The position numbers and the translations under genes are program-made. A model generated the notes under the pieces. That model saw only the letters and a program-made list of their open reading frames with translations, made no database searches and was not told where the DNA came from. A stretch of DNA of 64,000 bases from positions 1 through 64,000 of the forward strand of contig JBGSWL010000008.1 in NCBI GenBank assembly GCA_041752455.1, read 5' to 3'. Shown piece by piece: positions 44,214 through 52,497 of the stretch. The number at the start of each line of letters is the position of its first letter. Position 1 is the first letter of the stretch. This stretch comes from JBGSWL01 sp041752455. GTDB lineage: Bacteria; Pseudomonadota; Alphaproteobacteria; Rhizobiales; Rhizobiaceae.

Positions 44214-45434
44214 ATGAGACGTGTCGTCGTGACCGGAATGGGTATCGTATCGTCAATCGGCGACGATGTCGGCGAGGTGCTGACATCGCTGCGCGAGGCG
44301 AAATCGGGGATCACGGTGGCGCAGGACTATGTCGATCTCGGCTTCCGTTGCCAGGTGTTCGGCGAACCGAAGCTTGACCCGTTCACCGTGCTGGACCGGC
44401 GCGAATCGCGGTTTCTGGCGCGCGGATCGGCCTGGAACTTCGTTGCCATGCGTCAGGCCATTGCCGACGCCGGTTTGAGCGAGGACGAGATCAGCAACGA
44501 ACGCACCGGCATCGTCATGGGCTCGGGTGGCCCGTCGACCCGCACTGTGTTCGACGCTGCGGTCCTGACGCAAGCAAACAAGAGCCCCAAGCGCATCGGA
44601 CCGTTTGCGGTGCCAAAAGCGATGTCGTCGACCGCATCGGCCACACTCGCAACGCCGTTCCACATCAAGGGCGTCAATTATTCGATTTCGTCGGCCTGCG
44701 CGACATCGAACCACTGCATCGGCAATGCTTACGAGCTGATCCAGTGGGGAAAGCAGGACATGATGTTTGCCGGCGGATCGGAAGATCTGGACTGGACGAT
44801 GTCGAACCTGTTCGATGCGATGGGCGCGATGTCGAGCAAGTTCAATGCAACGCCGCAGGTCGCTTCGCGCGCCTATGACGTCAACCGCGACGGGTTCGTC
44901 ATTGCCGGTGGCGCCGGTGTGCTGGTGCTGGAAGAACTCGATCATGCCAAGGCGCGCGGCGCCAAGATCTATGGCGAGATCGTCGGCTATGGCGCGACTT
45001 CGGATGGCTATGACATGGTCGCCCCGTCCGGCGAAGGCGCGGTGCGCTGCATGCGCATGGCACTGGCCACCACCAACGGGACGATCACCTACATCAACAC
45101 GCACGGCACCTCGACGCCGGTTGGCGACCAACGCGAAATGGATGCGATCCGCACCGTCTTCGGCGACGACATCCCGACAATTTCCTCGACCAAGTCGCTG
45201 ACCGGCCATTCGCTGGGCGCGACCGGCGTCCAGGAAGCGATCTATTCGCTGCTGATGATGGAGAACAACTTCATCTGCGAAAGCGCGCATATCGAAGAAC
45301 TGGACCCGGCCTTCGAAGGCATGCCGATCGCGCGCGAGCGCATCGATGGCGTCGAATTCGACATTGCGCTGTCGAACTCGTTCGGCTTTGGCGGAACCAA
45401 TGCAACGCTGGCATTCCAGCGCTATCGCGGCTGA
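44214..45434 (+). CDS. fabB: 3-oxoacyl-[ACP] synthase I FabB
   Basis: This 406-residue condensing enzyme has its active-site Cys in ISSACATSNHCIGNAYEL near residue 163 and histidines in NTHGTSTPVGDQ and KSLTGHSLGATG. It extends acyl-ACP, including the unsaturated intermediates made by FabA. AAGGATG precedes the ATG; it is 34 bp after fabA. Confidence 0.97.
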   Translation: MRRVVVTGMGIVSSIGDDVGEVLTSLREAKSGITVAQDYVDLGFRCQVFGEPKLDPFTVLDRRESRFLARGSAWNFVAMRQAIADAGLSEDEISNERTGIVMGSGGPSTRTVFDAAVLTQANKSPKRIGPFAVPKAMSSTASATLATPFHIKGVNYSISSACATSNHCIGNAYELIQWGKQDMMFAGGSEDLDWTMSNLFDAMGAMSSKFNATPQVASRAYDVNRDGFVIAGGAGVLVLEELDHAKARGAKIYGEIVGYGATSDGYDMVAPSGEGAVRCMRMALATTNGTITYINTHGTSTPVGDQREMDAIRTVFGDDIPTISSTKSLTGHSLGATGVQEAIYSLLMMENNFICESAHIEELDPAFEGMPIARERIDGVEFDIALSNSFGFGGTNATLAFQRYRG

Positions 45435-45462
45435 CAATCCGCAAGACAACAAGGAACTGGCG

Positions 45463-46272
45463 ATGAACCCAGTCATGCACGGCAAGCGCGGCCTCATCAT
45501 GGGCGTGGCAAATGACCACTCGATCGCCTGGGGCATTGCGCGCACGCTCGCGGCCCACGGCGCACAGATGGCGTTCACCTATCAGGGCGAGGCGCTCGGA
45601 AAGCGCGTGACGCCGCTCGCTGCCGAGGTCGGGTCTGACATTGTCCTGCCCTGCGACGTGGAGGATGCCGATTCAGTTGCTGCCGTGTTCGAGGTCCTGA
45701 AAGAGAAGTGGGGAACGCTGGACTTCGTGGTGCATGCGATCGGATTCTCGGACAAGAACGAACTCAAGGGCCGCTTCATCGACAAGACGACACGCGCCAA
45801 TTTCGTGCGGACCATGGTCATCTCTGCACACTCCTTTACGGAGGTCGCCCAGCATGCGGCGCCGATGATGAATGCGGGCGGGTCCCTGCTGACGCTGACC
45901 TATGGCGGGTCGACGCGCGTGATGCCGAACTACAATGTCATGGGCGTTGCAAAGGCCGCGCTCGAAGCGATCACGCGCTATCTTGCGGCCGATCTCGGTG
46001 AGGACGGCATTCGCGTCAATGCGATTTCCGCTGGCCCCATGCGGACGCTGGCCGGTGCCGGGATCGGCGATGCACGCGCGATGTTCAGCTACCAGCAGCG
46101 CAATGCGCCGCTGCGCCGGACCGTGACGCTCGACGAGGTGGGCGGCTCAGCGCTGTATTTGTTGTCAGACCTGTCGGGCGGCGTGACCGGTGAAATCCAC
46201 TACGTCGACAGCGGCTACAACATCATTTCGATGCCGCGGCTGGAAGAGTTGCAACGTACTGACAACGGCTGA
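45463..46272 (+). CDS. fabI: Enoyl-[ACP] reductase FabI
   Basis: This 269-residue SDR-family enzyme has GKRGLIMGVANDHSIAWGIA at the NAD site and the catalytic Tyr-x6-Lys in YNVMGVAKAA. SAGPMRTLAGAGIGDAR also matches FabI. It reduces enoyl-ACP to acyl-ACP. It is 28 bp after fabB and followed by a short terminator. Confidence 0.96.
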   Translation: MNPVMHGKRGLIMGVANDHSIAWGIARTLAAHGAQMAFTYQGEALGKRVTPLAAEVGSDIVLPCDVEDADSVAAVFEVLKEKWGTLDFVVHAIGFSDKNELKGRFIDKTTRANFVRTMVISAHSFTEVAQHAAPMMNAGGSLLTLTYGGSTRVMPNYNVMGVAKAALEAITRYLAADLGEDGIRVNAISAGPMRTLAGAGIGDARAMFSYQQRNAPLRRTVTLDEVGGSALYLLSDLSGGVTGEIHYVDSGYNIISMPRLEELQRTDNG

Positions 46273-46295
46273 AAAACCGGGTTCACGGTTTTTTT
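46272..46295 (+). terminator. Terminator after fabI
   Basis: AAAAACCG-GGTTCA-CGGTTTTT forms an 8-bp A/T-rich stem, with two more T residues following. It begins on the last base of the fabI stop codon. Confidence 0.7.
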
Positions 46296-46333
46296 GTGAT
46301 TTGTGCGCTAGTGTCTGTCTCCAAGAGGGCGAC

Positions 46334-47890
46334 ATGACAGCGGCCAATACAGTTCAGCGTACGCAGCTATTTCGCGCAATGACCATTGTCGCAAGTGGTT
46401 TCGGCGCTGCCATGCTTGCGCTCTGGGCACTTGATCTGATGGGCGTCACGGTCGGCAGCGTGTCCGACAGCGCAATCTTCGGTTCAGTCGTGCTTGGCCT
46501 TGCCGCACTTGCCGGCGCCGGCTCCGCCCACGCCTATTTTGCCGGAACCGACGACACCGTCAGCGCCTATGATGCGCAGTTCCGGATTGACGAGGTCACA
46601 GGCCTCTTGTCGAAAGCCGGCCTGATTGATGCGGTCAACACGCCGCTCGCCGAACACCGCCCGGGCCCGGGACAAAAGCGCTTCCTCGTCAGCCTCGACT
46701 TCGGTTCGCTCAAGGAAATCAACGAGACCTATGGCGAAGACACTGGCGACGCATTGCTGCGCGTTTTTGCCGACCGGTTGCGCCGGATCGTCGGCAATGC
46801 CGGTCCGATCGGACGCAGCAGCGGCGGCGAGTTTGTCGTTGTCGTTAATGTCGAAGACAATCAGCGGGAGCTTCGCGCTGCGGTCGAAGCGCTTCTCGGC
46901 GTCATGGCACTGCCGGTCCGCATCGGGGCAGCTTCGCACTCGGTGTTCTGGAATGCCGGGGTTGCCGAAATCCATGATGGCGAACTGGCGCTGGACAAGG
47001 TCATGCGCTCCGCAAACCTCGCGCGCACCAACGCAAACGCTGCCGGACGCGGAACCTGGTCGATCTACCACCCGGAGATGAGCCAGCTTGCAGCCTATCG
47101 TCGCTGGATCGAAACCGAATTGCATCAGGCGCTCAAGCGCAACGAGTTGTTCCTCAACTATCAACCGAAGGTACGCGCCACCACCGGCGAGATCGTCGGC
47201 TTCGAGGCACTGCTGCGCTGGACGCACCATGCCAAGGGTATCATACCGCCGGCCGAGTTCATTCCGGTCGCTGAATCCTGCGGCCTGATCCACCAGATCG
47301 GAGACTGGGTGCTGAACCAGGTTTGCGAAGACCTCAGCCGCCTGCCGGTCAGTGTTCCGGTTTCGGCGAACGTTTCGCCAGCGCAGATCGACAGCGACGA
47401 CTTTTCAAGGAAGCTCGAAATCCTTCTGCAGAACCATGATGTCCAGCCAGGACGCCTGGAGATCGAAATCACGGAATCCCTGCTGATCCAGCGCAGCGCC
47501 CGCACCCGCAAGATCCTTGCCGATATCCGCAAGCTCGGCGTTCTCTTGGCAATCGATGACTTCGGTACCGGTTATTCCAACCTGTCAACGCTGGCAGAGA
47601 TCGAGTTCCACACGCTGAAGGTCGACCGTTCGTTCGTTGAACGCCTCGGAAGCCGCGCAGCGGCCGGTACGATGATTTCGACCGTTGTCGGCATGGCGCG
47701 CTCGCTGAATGCCGAGGTTGTTGCCGAGGGCGTCGAAACCAAGGAGCAGGTCATCCTGCTGCAAGCGGCCGGCTGCAACATCATGCAGGGCTATTATTTC
47801 GGCAAGCCGGCGCTGCTGGCGACCATCCTTGACGACTATGACAACGGTGAGCGAGCGGACGCGTTGTCGCCCGTGGCAGCCTTCGCCTGA
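46334..47890 (+). CDS. Membrane protein with degenerate GGDEF and intact EAL domains
   Basis: This 518-residue protein has two N-terminal membrane helices (residues 13-35 and about 47-68). A GGDEF-fold domain (about 85-240) follows, whose active site reads SGGEF instead of GGDEF. The C-terminal EAL domain (about 260-505) has NYQPKVRATTGEI, FEALLRW, EIEITESLL, IDDFGTGYSNLSTL, LKVDRSFVERL and VVAEGVETKEQ. It should hydrolyse cyclic-di-GMP at the inner membrane, with the GGDEF part as a regulatory domain. AGAGGG precedes the ATG. Confidence 0.9.
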   Translation: MTAANTVQRTQLFRAMTIVASGFGAAMLALWALDLMGVTVGSVSDSAIFGSVVLGLAALAGAGSAHAYFAGTDDTVSAYDAQFRIDEVTGLLSKAGLIDAVNTPLAEHRPGPGQKRFLVSLDFGSLKEINETYGEDTGDALLRVFADRLRRIVGNAGPIGRSSGGEFVVVVNVEDNQRELRAAVEALLGVMALPVRIGAASHSVFWNAGVAEIHDGELALDKVMRSANLARTNANAAGRGTWSIYHPEMSQLAAYRRWIETELHQALKRNELFLNYQPKVRATTGEIVGFEALLRWTHHAKGIIPPAEFIPVAESCGLIHQIGDWVLNQVCEDLSRLPVSVPVSANVSPAQIDSDDFSRKLEILLQNHDVQPGRLEIEITESLLIQRSARTRKILADIRKLGVLLAIDDFGTGYSNLSTLAEIEFHTLKVDRSFVERLGSRAAAGTMISTVVGMARSLNAEVVAEGVETKEQVILLQAAGCNIMQGYYFGKPALLATILDDYDNGERADALSPVAAFA

Positions 47891-47898
47891 CACGAGGC

Positions 47899-48930
47899 CT
47901 AGCGCGCAATCGCCTCGATCACCTTGTAGGCCGTATCTTCCGCCAGCATGTTGACCTGTGAAAAGCCTGCGCCAAGGTCACTCGCGTAAGGCAGGTGCCG
48001 GTTTGCGACCAGCAGCAGCCGCCCGCGCGCCACGAGCGCACGACGCGCCGCAGCAATGAAGGCAAGGCCTATATCGGGTTCGCCCTTGCGCCCACGGTGA
48101 AATGGCGGGTTCATGATGATGGTGTCGAAACGCCCCGCCTGCGGCTCGCGGGTGATGTCGCACCACAGCGTTTCCAGTTGGGTTGTCGCCGCGCACAGCG
48201 GGCTGACATTGGCGTGCGCATGTACCAGTGCCCTCGCCGATGCATCGATCAGCGTGAGGCTTGCCGGACGGTGCTTCTCGAGCAAGCGCGCCGACAGGTA
48301 ACCCCAGCCGCAGCCGAAATCGGCAATGCGACCGGCAAGGCGCGCCGCCGGCATTGCATCGATGACAACGGCCAGCATGAGCGAGGCAGGGTCCGGATGA
48401 TCGGCGCTGAACAGGCCGGCCTCGGCGCTAAAACCAGGCGCAGGCATTGTCGCAATTTCGTGCCAGGCCGAGAAAAGATCGGGCGATGCGGCAAAGGTGA
48501 AGGCGGTCGCGTGGTGCTTGGCGTGGCTGCCCAGAATTTCGGTGTGACCGGCGATCCGCTTGCGCAGCGAGGCGATGCCGAGGTCCTTTTCACCGGAGAT
48601 GATCACCGGCGCACCGGCCTTTGCCTTCTGGCATGCGATGGCGGCATAGGCTTCGTTCAGGCGGCGGTGCTTGCCAGCGAGGACGAGAACGGCATCAAAG
48701 GGCGGCGTGCCAGCGGGAATGTCCGCGAGGTCGGCAACTGCCGACATTCCAGCAGCAGCCAGATCGAGAACGTCTGGCCGGAACTCCTGGACAGAAGTCA
48801 GCCTCGGGCCAAGCGCGGCCAGATCGCGCTGCGGGCGTGCATTGAGAAACAACACACGCCCGTTGTCCATCGCATCTGGTGCCTCGGCAGCAAGCGCCAG
48901 CGCGAGTGTCTCTACCGATCCGTCTTTCAT
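47899..48930 (-). CDS. RsmC-like class I methyltransferase
   Basis: This 343-residue protein has an N-terminal degenerate methyltransferase-like domain and a C-terminal SAM domain (IADFGCGWGYLSARLLEKH near residue 205; IIMNPPFHRGR near 270). The NPPF motif and two-domain layout match RsmC, which methylates G1207 of 16S rRNA. Start at 48930. It lies downstream of pnp beyond a terminator hairpin and is convergent with the EAL-domain gene. The exact target base is inferred. Confidence 0.82.
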   Translation of the reverse strand: MKDGSVETLALALAAEAPDAMDNGRVLFLNARPQRDLAALGPRLTSVQEFRPDVLDLAAAGMSAVADLADIPAGTPPFDAVLVLAGKHRRLNEAYAAIACQKAKAGAPVIISGEKDLGIASLRKRIAGHTEILGSHAKHHATAFTFAASPDLFSAWHEIATMPAPGFSAEAGLFSADHPDPASLMLAVVIDAMPAARLAGRIADFGCGWGYLSARLLEKHRPASLTLIDASARALVHAHANVSPLCAATTQLETLWCDITREPQAGRFDTIIMNPPFHRGRKGEPDIGLAFIAAARRALVARGRLLLVANRHLPYASDLGAGFSQVNMLAEDTAYKVIEAIAR

Positions 48931-48955
48931 GTCGTCTTTCCGGTTTCCTCGAATG

Positions 48956-48980
48956 GCAAACGGGGCCAGAAGGCCCCGTT
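48956..48980 (-). terminator. Terminator of rpsO-pnp
   Basis: On the minus strand AACGGGGCC-TTCT-GGCCCCGTT forms a 9-bp perfect stem followed by TGCC, 72 bp after the pnp stop. The U-run is short, so termination may be partial. Confidence 0.65.
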
Positions 48981-49052
48981 GCTCTACGCGCTGCAATCCA
49001 AGCAGGCGTGTGATGGTGCGCCGGACCGTTTGCTCGATCCGGACAAAATTGA

Positions 49053-51185
49053 TCAGGCGTCAGCCTTTTCGCCGCCAGCCAGTTCCTGGCCGGTTTCCTG
49101 ATCGACAACCTTCATCGAGAGGCGAACCTTGCCGCGCTCGTCAAAGCCCATCAGCTTGACCCAGACCTTCTGGCCTTCCTTCACCACATCCGACGTCTTG
49201 GCGACGCGGTCACCGGCCAGCTGCGAGATGTGCACGAGGCCGTCCTTGGGACCGAAGAAGTTGACGAAGGCGCCGAAATCAGCGGTCTTGACGACCGTGC
49301 CCTGGTAGATCGCGCCGACTTCAGGCTCGGCAACAATCGTATGGATCCAATGGCGGGCCGCTTCGATCTCCTTGGCCGACGACGAGGCGATCTTCACGGT
49401 GCCATCGTCTTCGATGTTGATCTTGGCACCGGTCTTTTCGACGATCTCGCGGATCACCTTGCCGCCCGAACCGATGACATCGCGGATCTTGTCAACCGGG
49501 ATGTGCATCACTTCGATGCGCGGCGCAAACTCGCCGAGCTGGTCGCGCGAGGTGGTAAGCGCCTTGGCCATCTCGCCGAGGATGTGGATACGCCCACCCT
49601 TGGCCTGGTCGAGGGCGACCTTCATGATCTCCTCGGTGATGCCCATGATCTTGATGTCCATCTGCAGCGAGGTGATGCCGTTGGCAGTGCCTGCAACCTT
49701 GAAGTCCATGTCGCCGAGATGATCTTCATCGCCCAGAATGTCGGAGAGGACGGCGAATTCGTCGCCTTCCTTGATCAGACCCATGGCGATACCGGCAACC
49801 GAGGCCTTGAGCGGTACACCGGCATCCATCAGCGCCAGCGAGGTGCCGCAGACGGTTGCCATCGACGACGAGCCGTTGGACTCGGTGATTTCCGACACGA
49901 TGCGCAGCGTGTAGGGGAACTCTTCCGGCGCCGGCAGCATCGGGTGGACAGCGCGCCATGCGAGCTTGCCATGGCCGATTTCGCGGCGACCGGGCGAGCC
50001 CATGCGACCAGCTTCACCGACCGAATAGGGCGGGAAGTTGTAGTGCAGCATGAAGCTTTCCTTGTAGGTGCCGGTCAGGCTGTCGACATACTGCTCGTCT
50101 TCGCCGGTACCGAGGGTGGCAACGACCAGCGCCTGCGTTTCGCCGCGGGTGAAGATCGCCGAACCGTGGGTGCGCGGCAGGACGCCGACTTCCGCAACGA
50201 TCTGGCGGACCGTCGAAAGGTCGCGGCCGTCGATACGGGTGCCGGTCTTCAGGATGTTGCCGCGAACGACCTTGGCCTGGAGTTCCTTGAACACCGAGCC
50301 GATCTTTTCAGCAGACCAGACGGGGTTTTCGGCGCCTTCCGGCATCAGGGTCGCATAGACCTTCTTCTTGGCGGCATCGACGGCGCCATAACGGGCCTGC
50401 TTGTCGATGATCTTGTAGGCTTCCGAGAGTTCGTCGGAAATCAGGCCGGACATCGTTGCTTCGAGTTCCGACAGGTCTTCCGGCTGGAAGTCGCGCGGCT
50501 CCTTGGCGGCAACTTCTGCCAGCGAGATGATCGCCTTGATCACCGGCTGGAAAGCGCGGTGGCCGAACATGACAGCACCGAGCATGGTGTCTTCGTCAAG
50601 TTCCTGGGCTTCCGATTCCACCATCAGAACGGCTTCGTCCGTGCCGGCGACGACGAGGTCGAGGACGCTTTCGTCCATCTCGTCAACATGCGGGTTGAGG
50701 ACGTATTCGCCGTTGATATGGCCGACGCGGGCAGCGCCGATCGGGCCCATGAACGGTACGCCCGACAGGGTGAGCGCAGCCGAAGTGCCGATCATCGCGA
50801 CGATATCCGGATCGTTTTCAAGGTCGTGCTGCAGCACGGTGATGACGACCTGCGTCTCGTTCTTGTAGCCTTCGACGAACAGCGGGCGGATCGGGCGGTC
50901 GATCAGGCGGCAGACCAGCGTTTCCTTTTCCGACGGACGGCCTTCGCGCTTGAAGAAGCCGCCCGGAATCTTGCCGGCGGCGAACGCCTTTTCCTGGTAG
51001 TTGACGGTCAGCGGGAAGAAGTCCTGGCCCGGCTTGGCGGATTTGGCCGAGACGACGGTCGCCAGAACGACGGTTTCGCCGTAGGTGACCAGCACGGCGG
51101 CATCAGCCTGGCGTGCGATCTTGCCGGTTTCGAGGATGAGCGGACGGCCGCCCCATTCCAGCTCGACCTTGTGGTGTTCAAACAT
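49053..51185 (-). CDS. pnp: Polyribonucleotide nucleotidyltransferase (PNPase)
   Basis: This 710-residue phosphorolytic 3'-5' exoribonuclease has two RNase PH domains (N-terminal KVELEWGGRPLILETGKIAR; central SSSMATVCGTSLALMDAGVP), a KH domain (VDKIRDVIGSGGKVIREIVE) and an S1 domain (GAFVNFFGPKDGLVHISQ). It degrades mRNA in the degradosome. Start at 51185 matches the conserved MFEHHKVELEW N-terminus; the longer frame is unsupported. It is downstream of rpsO in the standard rpsO-pnp order, with a hairpin and a repeat element between. Confidence 0.96.
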   Translation of the reverse strand: MFEHHKVELEWGGRPLILETGKIARQADAAVLVTYGETVVLATVVSAKSAKPGQDFFPLTVNYQEKAFAAGKIPGGFFKREGRPSEKETLVCRLIDRPIRPLFVEGYKNETQVVITVLQHDLENDPDIVAMIGTSAALTLSGVPFMGPIGAARVGHINGEYVLNPHVDEMDESVLDLVVAGTDEAVLMVESEAQELDEDTMLGAVMFGHRAFQPVIKAIISLAEVAAKEPRDFQPEDLSELEATMSGLISDELSEAYKIIDKQARYGAVDAAKKKVYATLMPEGAENPVWSAEKIGSVFKELQAKVVRGNILKTGTRIDGRDLSTVRQIVAEVGVLPRTHGSAIFTRGETQALVVATLGTGEDEQYVDSLTGTYKESFMLHYNFPPYSVGEAGRMGSPGRREIGHGKLAWRAVHPMLPAPEEFPYTLRIVSEITESNGSSSMATVCGTSLALMDAGVPLKASVAGIAMGLIKEGDEFAVLSDILGDEDHLGDMDFKVAGTANGITSLQMDIKIMGITEEIMKVALDQAKGGRIHILGEMAKALTTSRDQLGEFAPRIEVMHIPVDKIRDVIGSGGKVIREIVEKTGAKINIEDDGTVKIASSSAKEIEAARHWIHTIVAEPEVGAIYQGTVVKTADFGAFVNFFGPKDGLVHISQLAGDRVAKTSDVVKEGQKVWVKLMGFDERGKVRLSMKVVDQETGQELAGGEKADA

Positions 51186-51436
51186 GTCTTGTCCTTTGTT
51201 TGCAGACGTGGCGCCGCCGGCCGGAATGGCCGCGCGCCTGGCTTCAGTTCTTGAACCTGAGCCCGGGCAAGACGACCGGGTGCTTGGCTGCGTGTGCCAA
51301 GCAACCGGCAATCCTGCCCCGGGTACCCAACTTCGTTTCAGGTTGCCGGTAGCGGACGCAAATCCGTACCGGCGGGGCCGGGCGACCGGGGCCTTGATGC
51401 ATTCTTCCGAAGTGCGTCAACGCTCCGTTTCTTGTC

Positions 51437-51480
51437 GCAATTCCGGATGCAAAACCGGTATCGGCTTTCGCTGGAATTGC
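51437..51480. repeat. 44-bp palindromic intergenic repeat, copy A
   Basis: It starts with GCAATTCC and ends with the exact inverse complement GGAATTGC. It shares about four fifths of its bases with copy B at 52453-52496 and has the same length. The sequence type (GCAATTCCGGA...CTTTCGCTGGAATTGC) resembles small palindromic repeats widespread between genes in Rhizobiales. Confidence 0.75.
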
Positions 51481-51499
51481 TGTTGTCCCTTCGCCCGAA

Positions 51500-51526
51500 A
51501 GGGAACGGGCGGCCCGAGGGCCGCCC
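51500..51526 (-). terminator. Terminator or processing hairpin after rpsO
   Basis: On the minus strand GGGCGGCCC-TC-GGGCCGCCC forms a perfect 9-bp stem (loop probably widened to four or more bases) followed by GTTCCCTTT. It lies about 20 bp after the rpsO stop. Such hairpins separate rpsO and pnp transcripts in other bacteria. Confidence 0.7.
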
Positions 51527-51544
51527 GGAAGGCGTGTCAATCGA

Positions 51545-51814
51545 TCAGCGACGGATGCCCAGTTCACCAATGATTCTGGTGTAACGGCCCTCATCCTTGC
51601 GCTTGAGATAGTCGAGAAGGCCACGACGTGCCGAGACCATCTTCAAAAGGCCGCGGCGGGAGTGGTTGTCCTTCTTGTGATCCTTGAAGTGACCCGTCAG
51701 ATTGTTGATGCGCTCGGTGAGGATGGCCACCTGGACCTCCGGCGAACCGGTATCCCCTGCCTTGGTCGCATATTTCTGAATGAGTTCTGCCTTGCGCTCA
51801 GCAGTAATCGACAT
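51545..51814 (-). CDS. rpsO: 30S ribosomal protein S15
   Basis: This 89-residue basic helical protein has the S15 signatures DTGSPEVQVAILTERINNLT near residue 21 and HFKDHKKDNHSRRGLLKMVS near 42. It binds the 16S rRNA central domain early in 30S assembly. AAGGACAT lies just before the ATG. The long upstream reading frame is not real; the N-terminus MSITAERK is conserved. Confidence 0.98.
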   Translation of the reverse strand: MSITAERKAELIQKYATKAGDTGSPEVQVAILTERINNLTGHFKDHKKDNHSRRGLLKMVSARRGLLDYLKRKDEGRYTRIIGELGIRR

Positions 51815-51953
51815 CGGATGTCCTTTCTTTTGACATGAAGGTTGATGGGAAGCCCGGGCCGGGATGTCGTCCAGCAGGGGCCGCTTGCGCTCAAAGAGTG
51901 CTGGCGGGCCTATAGGCCAAAAGCGGCAGAAGCGCAAACGGTGATTTTTCCGG

Positions 51954-52415
51954 TCAGGCCAATGGCAGATACATGAAATACGAGTGCGGGTCCGGGCCAT
52001 AGTCGGCAAACGGCCCGGCGTCGGCAAAACCGAAGGACCGGTAGAGTTCCTGCGCCGGACGGAAATGATCGGTCTTGCCGGTTTCAAGCGACAGGCGCGT
52101 CAGTCCGCGTTTGCGGGCTTCTGCGATCAGATGTGTCAGCAACTGCCGGGCAATCCCCTCCCCGCGCCGCTCGGCCAGCGTGTGCATCGACTTGATCTCG
52201 CCAAGACCATCACCGTGATCCTTGAGCGCAATGCAGCCGACCAGCATTCCGGCATCCCATGCGGTCCAGAAACTGATTTCCGGCACACGCAGGCGGTCAA
52301 TGTCCAGCGCGTAAACACTTTCGGCGGGCGTGATCGAATGCATCAGGTCGAGGTGGCGCTGCAGCAGCGCCGCGATTTCCGGTCCGGTCAGATCGTCGAG
52401 CCTGATGTCGATCAC
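51954..52415 (-). CDS. GNAT-family N-acetyltransferase
   Basis: This 153-residue protein has the acetyl-CoA loop R-R-G-E-G-I-A (in LAERRGEGIARQLLTHLIAE near residue 82) and the C-terminal LYRSFGFADAGPFADYGPDP motif seen in YafP/ArsN-like acetyltransferases. Substrate unknown. There is no ATG: consecutive TTG-TTG-GTG codons at 52421-52413 are possible starts, with GTG 52415 chosen after TAGGGG. It lies 139 bp upstream of rpsO. Confidence 0.82.
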   Translation of the reverse strand: MIDIRLDDLTGPEIAALLQRHLDLMHSITPAESVYALDIDRLRVPEISFWTAWDAGMLVGCIALKDHGDGLGEIKSMHTLAERRGEGIARQLLTHLIAEARKRGLTRLSLETGKTDHFRPAQELYRSFGFADAGPFADYGPDPHSYFMYLPLA

Positions 52416-52452
52416 CAACAACCCCTACCCAGATGCTTCGCTTTCTTTCTGC

Positions 52453-52496
52453 GCAATCCCGGACGCGAAACCGGTGCCCACTTTCGCTGGGATTGC
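52453..52496. repeat. 44-bp palindromic intergenic repeat, copy B
   Basis: It starts with GCAATCCC and ends with the exact inverse complement GGGATTGC, which keeps the same palindromic ends as copy A but with compensating base changes. It lies between the GNAT gene and the aldehyde dehydrogenase stop at 52498. Confidence 0.75.
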
Positions 52497-52497
52497 T

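Larger units (their letters stand above)
51186..51544 (-). other. rpsO-pnp intergenic region
   Basis: 359 bp between the rpsO stop and pnp start. It holds the rpsO terminator (51500-51526), a palindromic repeat copy (51437-51480) and the pnp leader, where PNPase autoregulation usually acts. No gene is seen. Confidence 0.6.

Noticed and set aside
49230..51254. A 674-codon open frame opposite pnp
   Set aside because: Low-complexity Asp/Arg/His-rich translation without motifs, antisense to a fully conserved PNPase.
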